Assembly (NCBI GenBank): GCA_963803025.1
Contig: CAWDKZ010000018.1
Coordinates: forward strand, 56,615 to 120,614
Source of the DNA: Bog-793 sp963803025
Lineage (GTDB): Bacteria > Actinomycetota > Acidimicrobiia > Acidimicrobiales > Bog-793
Length of the DNA stretch: 64,000 bases
Direction of reading: 5' to 3'
The notes under the pieces are model-generated. The model worked only from the letters and a program-made list of their open reading frames with translations, ran no database searches and was not told the DNA's origin. The position numbers and the translations under genes were made by a program. Shown piece by piece: positions 16,754-25,015 of the stretch (positions are counted from its first letter, which is position 1; every line of letters starts with the position of its first letter).

Positions 16754-17803
16754 TTGTCTCGACGTCGACTGAGCAGCAACTATCCTCACCTCCGGGCCTG
16801 TGTGGGTGTCGCCTCCGGGCCCGCGAGAAACTTGCTTGCCTCGACCAGAGAGGACAACAAGGTGCGACTCCGGGATCCCCTTCCACGCCGACGCAGGCTT
16901 CAGGAGCCCGAGCCTCTGATCGAGGAGCCCCCGGAGACGCTCACGGGACACACGAACTGGGTGGCGACCGTCGCCTTCAGCCCTGCGGGGGGCCTGCTCG
17001 CCTCGGCCAGCCACGACAAGACGGTGCGACTCTGGGATCCGATGAGCGGCGTGTGCCTGCGCACGCTGGAAGGGCACTCGAGCTGGGTGTTCGACGTCGC
17101 CTTCAGCCCCGAGGGAGCCCTGCTCGCCTCGGCGAGCGTCGACAGAACGGTCCGGCTCTGGGATCCGACGAGCGGCGAGTGCGGGAAGACACTGGCGGGC
17201 CACGAGGGCTCGGTCTACAGCGTCGCTTTCAATCCTCAGGGAACCCTGCTCGCCTCGGCGAGCGAGGACAGGACGGTGCGACTCTGGGATCCGACGAGCG
17301 GCGCGTGCCAAGCGGTGCTCCCGGGATACACGGGGTCGGCATTAGGCGTCGCCTTCAACCCTGCAGGGGACCTGCTTGCCTCGGCGAGCGCCGACAGGAA
17401 GGTACGGCTCTGGGATCCTGCAACTCGCGAGTGCCTGCGCACGCTCGACGGACACCACGCTCCGGTGTGGGACGTCGCCTTCAACCCCGATGGAAGCCTG
17501 CTCGCCTCGGCGAGCGCAGACAAGACGGTCGGGATCTGGGACATCGGCAGCGGTGAATGCCTGCGAAGCCTCGAGGGGCACTTGGGTTGGATCTACAACG
17601 TCGCTTTCAATCCTCAGGGAACCCTGCTCGCCTCGGCGAGCGACGACAGGACGGTACGGCTCTGGGACCCGGCGACGGGCGCACATCTACGCACGTTCGA
17701 GGGCCACACGGGCTGGGTCCTCGGTGTTGCCTTCAACCCCGCCGGAACCATGCTCGCCTCGGCGAGCGAAGACACAACCGTGCGACTGTGGAAATCCGTC
17801 TAG
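16754..17803 (+). CDS. WD40-repeat protein, seven near-identical repeats, N-terminus probably lost
   Basis: Seven 42-residue WD40 repeats begin with Gly-His (or Gly-Tyr) at residues 65, 107, 149, 191, 233, 275 and 317; most carry LLASAS-D-TVRLWDP. Seven repeats can close one beta-propeller, usually a protein-binding platform. Repeats are very similar at DNA level (126-bp period), pointing to recent expansion. Before the first full repeat, residues 17-42 (GVASGPARNLLASTREDN, VRLRDP) are a decayed half-repeat, so the gene is likely the 3' end of a longer one, perhaps once fused to an NTPase or kinase. The start is uncertain: TTG 16754 lacks a ribosome-binding site. Confidence 0.85.
   Translation: MSRRRLSSNYPHLRACVGVASGPARNLLASTREDNKVRLRDPLPRRRRLQEPEPLIEEPPETLTGHTNWVATVAFSPAGGLLASASHDKTVRLWDPMSGVCLRTLEGHSSWVFDVAFSPEGALLASASVDRTVRLWDPTSGECGKTLAGHEGSVYSVAFNPQGTLLASASEDRTVRLWDPTSGACQAVLPGYTGSALGVAFNPAGDLLASASADRKVRLWDPATRECLRTLDGHHAPVWDVAFNPDGSLLASASADKTVGIWDIGSGECLRSLEGHLGWIYNVAFNPQGTLLASASDDRTVRLWDPATGAHLRTFEGHTGWVLGVAFNPAGTMLASASEDTTVRLWKSV
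16946..17803 (+). repeat. 126-bp tandem repeat encoding the WD40 blades
   Basis: Seven units of 126 bases (the last shortened to about 99) share long identical stretches such as CTGCTCGCCTCGGCGAGCG. This makes the locus prone to repeat-number change by recombination and to assembly error. Confidence 0.85.
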
Positions 17804-17824
17804 ATATCCCACGGCCCGAAGATG

Positions 17825-19048
17825 TCAAGCGGCCTCGGTGAGTTGGCTCTCTGAACGGTGGCCCCAGGCGGTGTGCTCGTCGTAGAAACTGCCGTCGGCG
17901 AGACAGCCATGGAGGATGCCGACGAGTCGGTTCCCGAGGGCTCTGAGCGCCGCATGGTGGGTGTCGCCGGCGTGCCGGTGGGCGTCGTAGAAGGCGCGGG
18001 CCCCCGGCGACGCGGTGAGGCTCGCAAAGGACCACAGGTAGATCGCGTCAGCGAGGCGCATGTTGCGGGCGTAGCGGGCGAGCACGACACGCTTGGTGCC
18101 CGACGCGCGGGTGATTGGCGACGTGCCGGCGTAGTTCTTGCGAGACTTGGCACTGGCGTAACGGCCCGGGTCATCCCCGAACTCGCCGAGCACCCGGGCG
18201 CCGAGGATGGTCCCCAGTCCTGGCAAGGAACGGACCACCTTGGCGGCCGGGTGCTGCTCAAAACCCGCTTCGAGCTGCTGCGCGAGGTTCGCGATCTCGG
18301 CGTTCATCGTCGAGATCACCGCCACCGACGCCTTGACTGAAGCACCCATCGCGCTCGCCACCAGCGCGGAGCCCTGGAGCTGGGGTGCGCGCAGTGCCTC
18401 CTGGATCTCTCGAGCTCGCTCGTCGATCCGGCGCTGCCGCCCGCCACGGCGCAGTGCCGAGGCGATCTTTGCCAGCGAAAGCGCCGCTCCGAGGCTCGGG
18501 GTCGGCGCCACCTTCAACACCGCTGTGGCATCAGCGCTCGCCAGGTTGTCGAAGATGGAGAGCGCCGCCGGGTAGAACTCTCGCAACGTCGAGCGCAGCG
18601 CGTTGGCCTGCCGGCCTCTCGACCAGATCATCGACTGGTGAGCCCGGGCGAGGACCTTCACCGCTTCGACGATCTCGGAGTCACCAGCGACGGGGCGGTG
18701 GTTGTGCCGGTCGGTGCGGACCATGTCGGCGAGCACCTTGGCGTCGCCGGGATCGGACTTCGCGCCTGAGGTCGAGTGGCGGTCCCGATAGCGCGAGGTC
18801 GACATCGGGTTCACGGCGAACACGAGATAGCCCGCTGCGACGAGCGCCGCGACGAACAGGCCCCGGTCGGTCTCGATCCCGACGATCACCTCGCTCGGAT
18901 CTTCGATATGCGCACCGACGAGCTCGTGGAAACGGGCGATCCCCTCGACGCCCTCGGGCAGCCGGCCTCCCCCGAGGCGCCTACCCTCTGCGTCCTCAAC
19001 GTGCACGTCGTGGTGGGCCTCGGCCCAGTCCGCTCCGACAAAGATCAT
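17825..19048 (-). CDS. IS110-family transposase (DEDD recombinase)
   Basis: The 407 residues have the two IS110 domains. The N-terminal RuvC-like DEDD domain has D7 (GADWAE), E59 (GIETDRG) and D99/D102 (SDPGDAKVLAD). The C-terminal domain has LPGLGTILGARVLGEFGD and KNYAGTSPITRASG. ATG 19048 follows GAGAGGAG by 5 bases. It converges with the WD40 gene, 21 bases apart. IS110 elements have no long terminal repeats, so the boundaries cannot be fixed by eye. The non-coding part upstream of the gene (19049 to about 19270) is where a guide (bridge) RNA would lie. Confidence 0.93.
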   Translation of the reverse strand: MIFVGADWAEAHHDVHVEDAEGRRLGGGRLPEGVEGIARFHELVGAHIEDPSEVIVGIETDRGLFVAALVAAGYLVFAVNPMSTSRYRDRHSTSGAKSDPGDAKVLADMVRTDRHNHRPVAGDSEIVEAVKVLARAHQSMIWSRGRQANALRSTLREFYPAALSIFDNLASADATAVLKVAPTPSLGAALSLAKIASALRRGGRQRRIDERAREIQEALRAPQLQGSALVASAMGASVKASVAVISTMNAEIANLAQQLEAGFEQHPAAKVVRSLPGLGTILGARVLGEFGDDPGRYASAKSRKNYAGTSPITRASGTKRVVLARYARNMRLADAIYLWSFASLTASPGARAFYDAHRHAGDTHHAALRALGNRLVGILHGCLADGSFYDEHTAWGHRSESQLTEAA

Positions 19049-19487
19049 CTGACTCCTCTCATCGATGGCACCGGCGTCGAGCCCGAGGACCCCAGCAGCT
19101 TCCTAATGGTTCAGTGCTCGAGGCACGACATCCCACCAGCCGTCGAAGGAGACCTCACCGACCGACCGGGGCACGATCTAGACGTAGGGCTCGAGGCCCT
19201 GGCCATCGCAGTGCTCACCCGTCGGTGGCTCGGTTGACCAGCCTCACTCGTTGATAAGGCGAGGTGGTCGATCCCCATTAGGCCAAGCGGTCCTGCGTCA
19301 GCTCGCCACGAGGTCCACGGAAGTACCTGCGCGCATCAGAAACGACTGCGTGACCCCGAGCAGAGGGTCTACTCCCGCGCCTTAGGAACCCGCCGGCTGA
19401 GCCGCTGTTCCGAATTCGGGCGCCACCGTCCGATCGGCCCCTCGTCCCGGGACTCGGAGATTCGGCGCCTGACTCTAGATTCGCACC
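19049..19487. other. Non-coding end of the IS110 element and upstream region of the next gene
   Basis: Contains a hairpin at 19236-19269 (GACCA-CCTC pairing with GAGGTGGTC around a 15-base loop, with one bulged base) and other short stems on the strand of the IS110 gene. By analogy with IS110 elements this is the probable source of a bridge RNA. No protein gene is supported. The last 12 bases hold the promoter of the gene at 19488. Confidence 0.4.
19476..19481 (+). promoter_or_regulatory. -10 box (TAGATT) of the leaderless hydrolase gene
   Basis: TAGATT ends 6 bases before ATG 19488; no ribosome-binding site lies between. Confidence 0.5.
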
Positions 19488-20201
19488 ATGAACAGCACAC
19501 CAATCATCCTCGTTCCCGGGTTCTGGCTCGGCGCGTGGGCGTGGGACGAGGTCGCGGCCGCCCTGCGCGCCGAGGGGCTCCATGCCACGGCGCTGACGCT
19601 GCCCGGTCTCGAGTCGGTTGACACCGATCGGTCCTCGGTCACGCTCGCCGGTCACGTCGACGCGATCTGCGAGGCGGTGGCGTCGGCGGGATGTCCGGTC
19701 GTGCTCGCGGTGCACAGCGGCGCCGGCGTTCCCGGTTATGCGGTCACCGACCGCATCCCCGAACAGATCGCGACCATGGTCTACGTCGACTCGCGGCCGG
19801 CGAAGGGTGCACCCGACCCCGCCCTCACGGCCGTCGAGGTGCCGCTGCCGTCGTGGGAGGAGCTCGAGCAGGACGGCAACAGCCTCGAAGGGCTCACGGA
19901 AGAGCAGCTCGCGACGTTCCGCAGTCGGGCCATTCCCGAGCCAGGCGCTGCACTACGCGAGAGACTCCAGCTTACCAACGACGCGCGCCTCGACGTGCCA
20001 ACGACGGTCGTGTGCACATCCATGACTTCTGAGCAGATCACAGGCGCGATCAAAGAAGGCCACGCGTGGATCGCCGGCCTGGCCGAGCTTCACGACGTGA
20101 CCTACGTCGACCTCCCGACGAGCCACTGGCCGATGTGGTCGCGTCCGCTGCAACTCGCCGAGGTCCTCTGCAGGGTCGCGCGGGGTGCAGGCGGCACCTG
20201 A
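19488..20201 (+). CDS. Alpha/beta-hydrolase
   Basis: The 237-residue soluble enzyme opens with IILVPGFWLGAWAWDEV (the oxyanion-hole strand). The nucleophile elbow is VHSGAGVPGY and the catalytic His is in TSHWPMWS near the C-terminus, so the fold and triad appear intact. Proteins of this shape are esterases or lactonases of unknown substrate. It stands alone between mobile DNA and a convergent small gene, with a strong hairpin between the two. Confidence 0.82.
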   Translation: MNSTPIILVPGFWLGAWAWDEVAAALRAEGLHATALTLPGLESVDTDRSSVTLAGHVDAICEAVASAGCPVVLAVHSGAGVPGYAVTDRIPEQIATMVYVDSRPAKGAPDPALTAVEVPLPSWEELEQDGNSLEGLTEEQLATFRSRAIPEPGAALRERLQLTNDARLDVPTTVVCTSMTSEQITGAIKEGHAWIAGLAELHDVTYVDLPTSHWPMWSRPLQLAEVLCRVARGAGGT

Positions 20202-20334
20202 CGGACGCCGGTTAGGAGCCGCCTGTCCGCGGGTCCGATCGTGGGACCCATGTTGCGCCAGTTGTTCTTTCCACGGACCTGGTTGACGCGGACAGAGCGA
20301 TGATGAGCCCGCAGCTACTGCCGTGCGGCAGCAA

Positions 20335-20358
20335 AGCGATCGGGGCTCCCTGATCGCT
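20335..20358. terminator. Bidirectional terminator-like hairpin between convergent genes
   Basis: Two 11-base arms, beginning AGCGATC and ending GATCGCT with a single G-T wobble, are separated by two bases (effectively a small loop). It lies between the stop of the plus-strand hydrolase (20201) and the stop of the minus-strand gene (20369), as expected for a shared terminator. Confidence 0.55.
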
Positions 20359-20368
20359 CGTCGTACGC

Positions 20369-20668
20369 TTAACCCGCCATCACCCGAACGACATCGAGGT
20401 TGTAGAACTTCGGCGGAGCATCGAGCAGGGCGCTCAACTGCTTGGCGAAGTCCGTCGTGACGGGGTCATTCGACTGCTTCATCGCTTCTTCGAAGCTCTC
20501 GAACTCAATGATCGCGAGGTAGTAACCGGGGCGGTCCCTGTCGGAGGTGAGGAGTGCCCGCGTCGACACCACGGTGTCCCCGCTCTCGGCCTCCATCTTC
20601 TCCATGAGTGCTTGGACCTCGTCGATCCGCGAGGTCTTGATCTCCATGATCTGGGTGAAGCCAGGCAT
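20369..20668 (-). CDS. Small dimeric alpha/beta-barrel-like protein
   Basis: ATG 20668 is preferred because GGAGG lies five bases upstream; the longer frame to 20737 begins with Arg-rich non-conserved sequence. The 99-residue product starts MPGFTQIMEIKTSRIDEV and includes PGYYLAIIEFESFEEAMKQS, the pattern of the ferredoxin-like fold of dimeric barrel proteins (antibiotic biosynthesis monooxygenase or stress-responsive A/B barrel type). No catalytic residue can be named. It is a single gene with no obvious partner. Confidence 0.75.
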   Translation of the reverse strand: MPGFTQIMEIKTSRIDEVQALMEKMEAESGDTVVSTRALLTSDRDRPGYYLAIIEFESFEEAMKQSNDPVTTDFAKQLSALLDAPPKFYNLDVVRVMAG

Positions 20669-20935
20669 GCCAGCCTCCAATCGATCGTCCGGGCGGGTGC
20701 CGAACCTGAATAGGAAAGGACGGTAACGCCGTCGCACGCCACGACCGGTCGTTCCGGACGCACGATCCCGGGAGAGCTACCACACGCCGGAGGGGGAGGG
20801 GAGGGCAGGGCAAGCGCGGAAGCCGTCTCTGCCGCTCATGTCATCCACTCGCCCGAGCCGTGTATCCGCTCGCGAATGGGGGCTTCGTCCCCGGCCCCGA
20901 AGAATCCCGGCCCGACCTAACTGTGCCGCCCGCAC

Positions 20936-20941
20936 TAGCTT
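20936..20941 (+). promoter_or_regulatory. -10 box (TAGCTT) of the leaderless gene at 20948
   Basis: TAGCTT ends 6 bases before ATG 20948, identical in sequence to the box before pafA. Confidence 0.5.
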
Positions 20942-20947
20942 CGTGCC

Positions 20948-21640
20948 ATGCCCCTGTTCCGGCGGCACGTCTATTCGCCACCGCCTCTCGTGGCCTCTTG
21001 GCTCGCCTGGCCGACGCTCCACGAGTCGCTCAGCACGTTCTCCGCGGCAGGTGCGCCTTTCTGTCGCGAAACACGGCGACTTATCCTCCAGTACGGACAG
21101 CTCGTCACGGCGGAACTCAGAATCCAGACAGCGGGGCAGTTCGCCGGAGAAGTCCGCGTGTTCGTGGGCGGCTTACAGGTCGCCGCCATCCCGTACAACT
21201 CCGCCGCCACATTCAGAGAAGTCATCGAAGAACTCCACCAACGAGGCCTCCCGGCAACCTGTCGCGCTGAACTCAACGCCGACGAGGAGAGCCACGTGTG
21301 GCTCCATACGAAGCCCGCGGTCCGTGCCGCAGACGACCCGTTCCTTCCGCCCATCAAAGCAGTCCCCGTAGAACTTCGACCCCGTCAATCCCATCTGCTC
21401 GAAGAGTTACTCGCTCGCGAAAACGAGCGCGAGCGAGTTCAACGAACCGCGCTTCTGACACCGGATGCCGGTGACTGGGCACTCGCACTCGATGGCCAAA
21501 CGCTCGGCTTCCTCGAATCGCACCCGTACCCTGGGCTGCACGAAGCCCTCGCCCACGGATTCCCTCTTACCTGCTATGCGATTCTCAGACGCGTCACCGA
21601 CGGGCCATCCAGCGTCGACGCCGCGATCCCGGACAGCTGA
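20948..21640 (+). CDS. Hypothetical protein with two HIRAN-like half-domains
   Basis: The 230 residues have no signal peptide. Residues about 67-110 (GEVRVFVGGLQVAAIPYNSA, then FREVIEELHQRGLPATCRAE) resemble the second half of a HIRAN domain, the DNA-end-binding module with a 'V-x-V-x-x-x-G-x-x-V-G-Y-L' strand. A similar pattern recurs near the C-terminus (WALALDGQTLGFLESHP, then LTCYAILRR). The linker (LLEELLARENERERVQRTA) is helical. The first 55 residues show no known domain. The HIRAN link is a visual match only and the role is unknown. Confidence 0.65.
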   Translation: MPLFRRHVYSPPPLVASWLAWPTLHESLSTFSAAGAPFCRETRRLILQYGQLVTAELRIQTAGQFAGEVRVFVGGLQVAAIPYNSAATFREVIEELHQRGLPATCRAELNADEESHVWLHTKPAVRAADDPFLPPIKAVPVELRPRQSHLLEELLARENERERVQRTALLTPDAGDWALALDGQTLGFLESHPYPGLHEALAHGFPLTCYAILRRVTDGPSSVDAAIPDS

Positions 21641-22289
21641 TCCAGCAACCCTCATCTGTCGACTTATCTCAACCTCCCAGCGCGCTGCCTCCGCCTCCGC
21701 GCGGTTCGGGCGGGGGACCCGGATTGGACCCGTCCCACCCACCTCATCACGGCTGCTGCGCTCCGGCCGGACCTCAAGGGGATAATCGGGCCGTGCGAGC
21801 CTTCGCGGTGCTCCTTTGCGTTGCGCCGCTGTCGATCGGAATTGCCTTCCGTGTCGAGTCGATCGACCAGGGCACACCGAAAGCTGATCACTGGTTCGAG
21901 CTACGGCTTCAATGAGCCCGCTGGCATCGCCTCGGACGCCACCCACGTCTGGGTGGCGAACCACAACGGCAACTCGGTCACCGAGCTCAGCGCCAAGGCC
22001 GGCGCTCTCGTCGCGGTCATTTTGGAGCGCGTCGCCTTACGTCATTTCGCCCCCATCGGCAACGGGGTGAGCTGCGAGTTTGCATCCCGAATGAGCGCAA
22101 CACGGGACTCAATTAGCGCTCTCTCAGGGCTAGAGCTACCGAGCTCCCAGTTGTGGTGCCGACCGCTCGGTGTACTCGATCGAGGACCGCGGCTCATGCT
22201 GTCGCAGTCCTGAGACGACAGAACCCGTAAACTTACATAACGAACCTTATCGGCGGTCTCGCAGCGGCCGAGTCATCGCCACAAAGCGC
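21641..22289. other. 650-base region with only gene debris
   Basis: Apart from the beta-propeller remnant at 21794-22020, no coding or RNA feature is supported. It lies between a plus-strand gene and the 3' end of a minus-strand gene. Confidence 0.5.
21794..22020 (+). pseudogene. Remnant of a secreted beta-propeller (YncE/NHL-like) protein
   Basis: One frame from GTG 21794 reads a signal-peptide-like start (VRAFAVLLCVAPLSIGIAF). A second frame then reads GSSYGFNEPAGIASDATHVW and VANHNGNSVTELSAKAGALV, one blade of the tandem-repeat surface proteins with WVAN-N-GNSVTEL motifs. The frame change and the lack of any further repeat indicate a decayed gene of which little more than one blade is left. 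Confidence 0.55.
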
Positions 22290-23291
22290 TCAAATCTTCA
22301 CTTCCCACGCCCCAAACCTCTCGACCGGGCGAAAGCCGATTGCCTTGTTGATCGCGACCATGTGTGTGTTCTCTGTCGCCGTCCACGTCTCCACCGCTTC
22401 CACTCCCGCCAGCTCATGTTCGAGTAGTCGAAGGTTCGCGATCTTGATCAGCAGGCCAAGACGATGCCCGCGGTGCTCCGGATCGACGAGCGTGCCCCAC
22501 TGGTAGCCGATCTGCGGCTGCGATCGCGGCACCACGATCTCCGTAGAGGCGACAAGGCGGCCCGAGCCGATAAGGCGGGCCCCCGTCGCTGCCCGGATGC
22601 GGCCGCGATCGATCGTTTCACGCTCCGATTCGCGCATCCGCGCGGCATCCCAGTGCTCCGCTTCCAGGCTGAGCTCGCCCGTAGGCGCGTCCGTGACCAG
22701 GCGCCCCGCCAGCCGTGCTGCATCTTCGACCACGTCGTCTGGCGCGTGATCAATCCACTGGACGACCTCGTAACCAGTCGAATGCGCCCGAGCCTGCCCT
22801 TCAAGGCCGTTCAGCACATTTCGATCTATCGTGATCAGTTTCAACTCACTACGGAGCTCTTCGAGAACGCACCGCGCGCCGAGGGCCCGGGCGAACGACT
22901 CCCCCGCTGACGTGCCGCCCAACGGGGCGCCGACCTGGCTGGCGAGCACCGAACGGTCGGCGGCACGACACTTCTCGCGTAAGTACCCGAACATCTGCCG
23001 CCCGTACCCTCGCCGGCGCAGCCGGGGCGGCACGACCACCCCGATCGACGCAAAGCGCAGGTTGTCGACCATCGGAAGCTCTGTCAGCCCGGCCGCGACC
23101 ACCTCCTCCTCGGCGAAGGCGAGATAGAGGGCCACCTTCTGCGAAGGTAGGTCGTCTGGCAGTCGCGCGACGACTTCCTGCAGCGGGTCGGCCACGAGCC
23201 CCGGGTGATCGAACGGGACCGCAACCTCGTCAATCGCGTACCAGGCGCGCGCTCCCGTTTCATCGACGACCCTCGTGAAACGGAGATCCAC
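22290..23291 (-). CDS. Protein with two GNAT acetyltransferase domains
   Basis: The GTG at 23291 is chosen because a TATACC box ends 6 bases upstream and the upstream frame is not protein-like. The 333 residues hold two GNAT folds. The first (about 1-160) has SIGVVVPPRLRRRGYGRQMF. The second (about 170-333) has GTLVDPEHRGHRLGLLIKIAN and TATENTHMVAINKAIGFRP. The tandem arrangement is like mycothiol synthase and other actinobacterial GNAT pairs, but there is no specific evidence for mycothiol. The second domain keeps the better acetyl-CoA loop. Confidence 0.83.
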   Translation of the reverse strand: MDLRFTRVVDETGARAWYAIDEVAVPFDHPGLVADPLQEVVARLPDDLPSQKVALYLAFAEEEVVAAGLTELPMVDNLRFASIGVVVPPRLRRRGYGRQMFGYLREKCRAADRSVLASQVGAPLGGTSAGESFARALGARCVLEELRSELKLITIDRNVLNGLEGQARAHSTGYEVVQWIDHAPDDVVEDAARLAGRLVTDAPTGELSLEAEHWDAARMRESERETIDRGRIRAATGARLIGSGRLVASTEIVVPRSQPQIGYQWGTLVDPEHRGHRLGLLIKIANLRLLEHELAGVEAVETWTATENTHMVAINKAIGFRPVERFGAWEVKI

Positions 23292-23297
23292 TCCTGA

Positions 23298-23303
23298 GGT
23301 ATA
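23298..23303 (-). promoter_or_regulatory. -10-like box (TATACC) of the double-GNAT gene
   Basis: On the minus strand TATACC ends 6 bases before GTG 23291. The last base departs from the TANNNT pattern, so this is one of the weaker examples. Confidence 0.35.
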
Positions 23304-23401
23304 CCGGCTACTCGCCGAGCTTTGCGAATGACCGCGTTGCCCCGGGGTGGGACCTGTCGCATGTTGGGGAGCGTCTCGGCACATTCGAGACAGGAGGAGC
23401 G

Positions 23402-23841
23402 ATGGCCCAGTTGCGTGCCGAGGCGACGGCTATCTCGCGGGCGGCGCCCGAGGTGGTGTGGGCGCTCGTCGTCGACGTCAATCGCTATCTCGGGTGGGGA
23501 CCCTGGAAGGACGGGGCTACGAGCGTCCCGGTGACGACACCGAGCACGGAACCGGTGCGGTTCGATGGTTGCGTTATGGCCGCACCACCATCGCCGAGCA
23601 GATCCTCGAGGTCGACGACGGTCGTCGGGTCGTGTACACGGTCGTCCGGGGCATGCCAGTGCGCCACTACCGGGCGGAAGTCACGCTCACGCCAATTCCG
23701 GGAGGGACGCGCATCGATTGGGCCGCCAGCTGGGATCGGACGTTGACGGGACCGATCGTGCGCCACAAGCTTCGCAGCGTCTTCCCCGAGATTGTCGGTC
23801 GCCTGGCGGTCGCGGCTGCCCGGCGCGCCGCGGCGCCGTAG
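23402..23841 (+). pseudogene. SRPBCC-family (polyketide cyclase/START-like) gene with a frameshift
   Basis: ATG 23402 has a strong ribosome-binding site (AGGAGG a few bases upstream) and reads MAQLRAEATAISRAAPEVVW, then LVVDVNRYLGWGPWKDG. The rest of the domain lies in another frame: YERPGDDTEHGTGAVRWLR, RTTIAEQILEVDDGRRVVY, TLTPIPGGTRIDWAASW. One extra G in the run at 23513-23516 would join them. So it is a recent one-base loss or a sequencing error. Intact, it would be a ligand-binding helix-grip protein of about 147 residues. Confidence 0.75.
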
Positions 23842-24045
23842 GCCCCCCCGCTCGACTCGTGGCCAGGACTTCCGTCGCCCAATCGCTAATCTGAGCGAGA
23901 CCGATCGATTGAAATCGGTCTTGTTCCCACGACGAGATCGCAGAATCTCTCCCCGGATCCGACGAGACCGCACATCGGCCACGCCCCCCTTGCGAGCGAC
24001 TCCAGGAAAGGGCGAAGACAATGAGTCGCGCGTCAGGCGGTCTCG

Positions 24046-24897
24046 ATGCGCTATCGACAGTACAAGTGGTGGTTCGTGGCAGCGACGCTCCTTCTCGCTG
24101 CCGGCATCTCGGCTGCAACCCTCGCTTTGACGAGTTCAGGTCCTTCGAGACCCTCGCCTCTCTCGTCCCACAGCTTCCAGAACCCCGCCGGGGGCCTGCT
24201 CCGTCTCGACTCGAGGCTCGCGGCAATGCTCGACACCGGACAGTCGCCCGGTGCCGCCAAGGTCAACCTGGCCTCGGTGAACTGTGGCCCGCCTGGGGCT
24301 CGACTCCGCACAGGCAGCGACGTGGAGTGCGGCCTCACGGCCTCGATCGGTTCCGCGTTCATGATCGTGAGGATCGAGGCCTCCGACGCCCGCCGTTTCG
24401 CCATCGTCACGATCGGTAGTGACCTCGGTCCCCTGACTGGCGCAGCGAAAGCCGCGGATCAGGCATGTCATGTTAATTCACATTCTTTCTGTGCACCTGA
24501 GTCGCCAGCGTCACAGTACCCGCTCAAGCCGATCGGCGGAGGCACGATTCCGGGCCCGGGTACGCCCGGTGTGATGCCGTGCCTCGGAGGTCCGAGGGAC
24601 AGGCCAACGGAGATCGTCTTCGCCTGCGCGGACTTCAACTCCCTCGTGGACAAGCTGTCCTGGTCGAGCTGGACGACAAAAGCCGCCCGGGGTCGGGGCA
24701 CGCTCGTCGAGAACGACTGCACGCCGTCGTGCGTGGCGGGCAAGACCTTCTCGTACCCGGTGACAGTCGAGCTCGGTCGGGCTGTGCCCACCCACTATGG
24801 CGTGCTCTTCACGACCTACAAGGTGATCGCCCACTCCCCCATCCGCCCGATGAGATCGCACGTCCTGAGCGGGACGTTCCCGACGACTCCCGAGTGA
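24046..24897 (+). CDS. Secreted or membrane-anchored protein of unknown function
   Basis: The 283 residues start with a basic patch and a membrane segment (YKWWFVAATLLLAAGISAATLAL). The domain after it has NCGPPGARLRTGSDVECGLT, similar to small actinobacterial DUF4333-like extracytoplasmic domains. The C-terminal part (VFACADFNSLVDKLSWSSW, then ENDCTPSCVAGKTFSYPVTV) matches a secreted domain common in actinobacteria with a W-S-S-W motif and paired cysteines. So it is two extracytoplasmic domains on one anchor. An ATG at 24021 in another frame has the better ribosome-binding site, so the true start is not settled. Confidence 0.7.
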   Translation: MRYRQYKWWFVAATLLLAAGISAATLALTSSGPSRPSPLSSHSFQNPAGGLLRLDSRLAAMLDTGQSPGAAKVNLASVNCGPPGARLRTGSDVECGLTASIGSAFMIVRIEASDARRFAIVTIGSDLGPLTGAAKAADQACHVNSHSFCAPESPASQYPLKPIGGGTIPGPGTPGVMPCLGGPRDRPTEIVFACADFNSLVDKLSWSSWTTKAARGRGTLVENDCTPSCVAGKTFSYPVTVELGRAVPTHYGVLFTTYKVIAHSPIRPMRSHVLSGTFPTTPE

Positions 24898-25015
24898 TCC
24901 CGCGACAGGTCCCTCGGCCAGGCTGACCGAGGAGCGCCTGCCGTGAGCCTGCTCCATCCTCAGCCAGACTTCGAACACGGTCAGGGCAATTCCCGCTCCG
25001 CCAGAAGGAGCCTTC

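Noticed and set aside
16946..17803. CRISPR-like periodicity
   Set aside because: The 126-base units are coding WD40 repeats without spacers of unrelated sequence.
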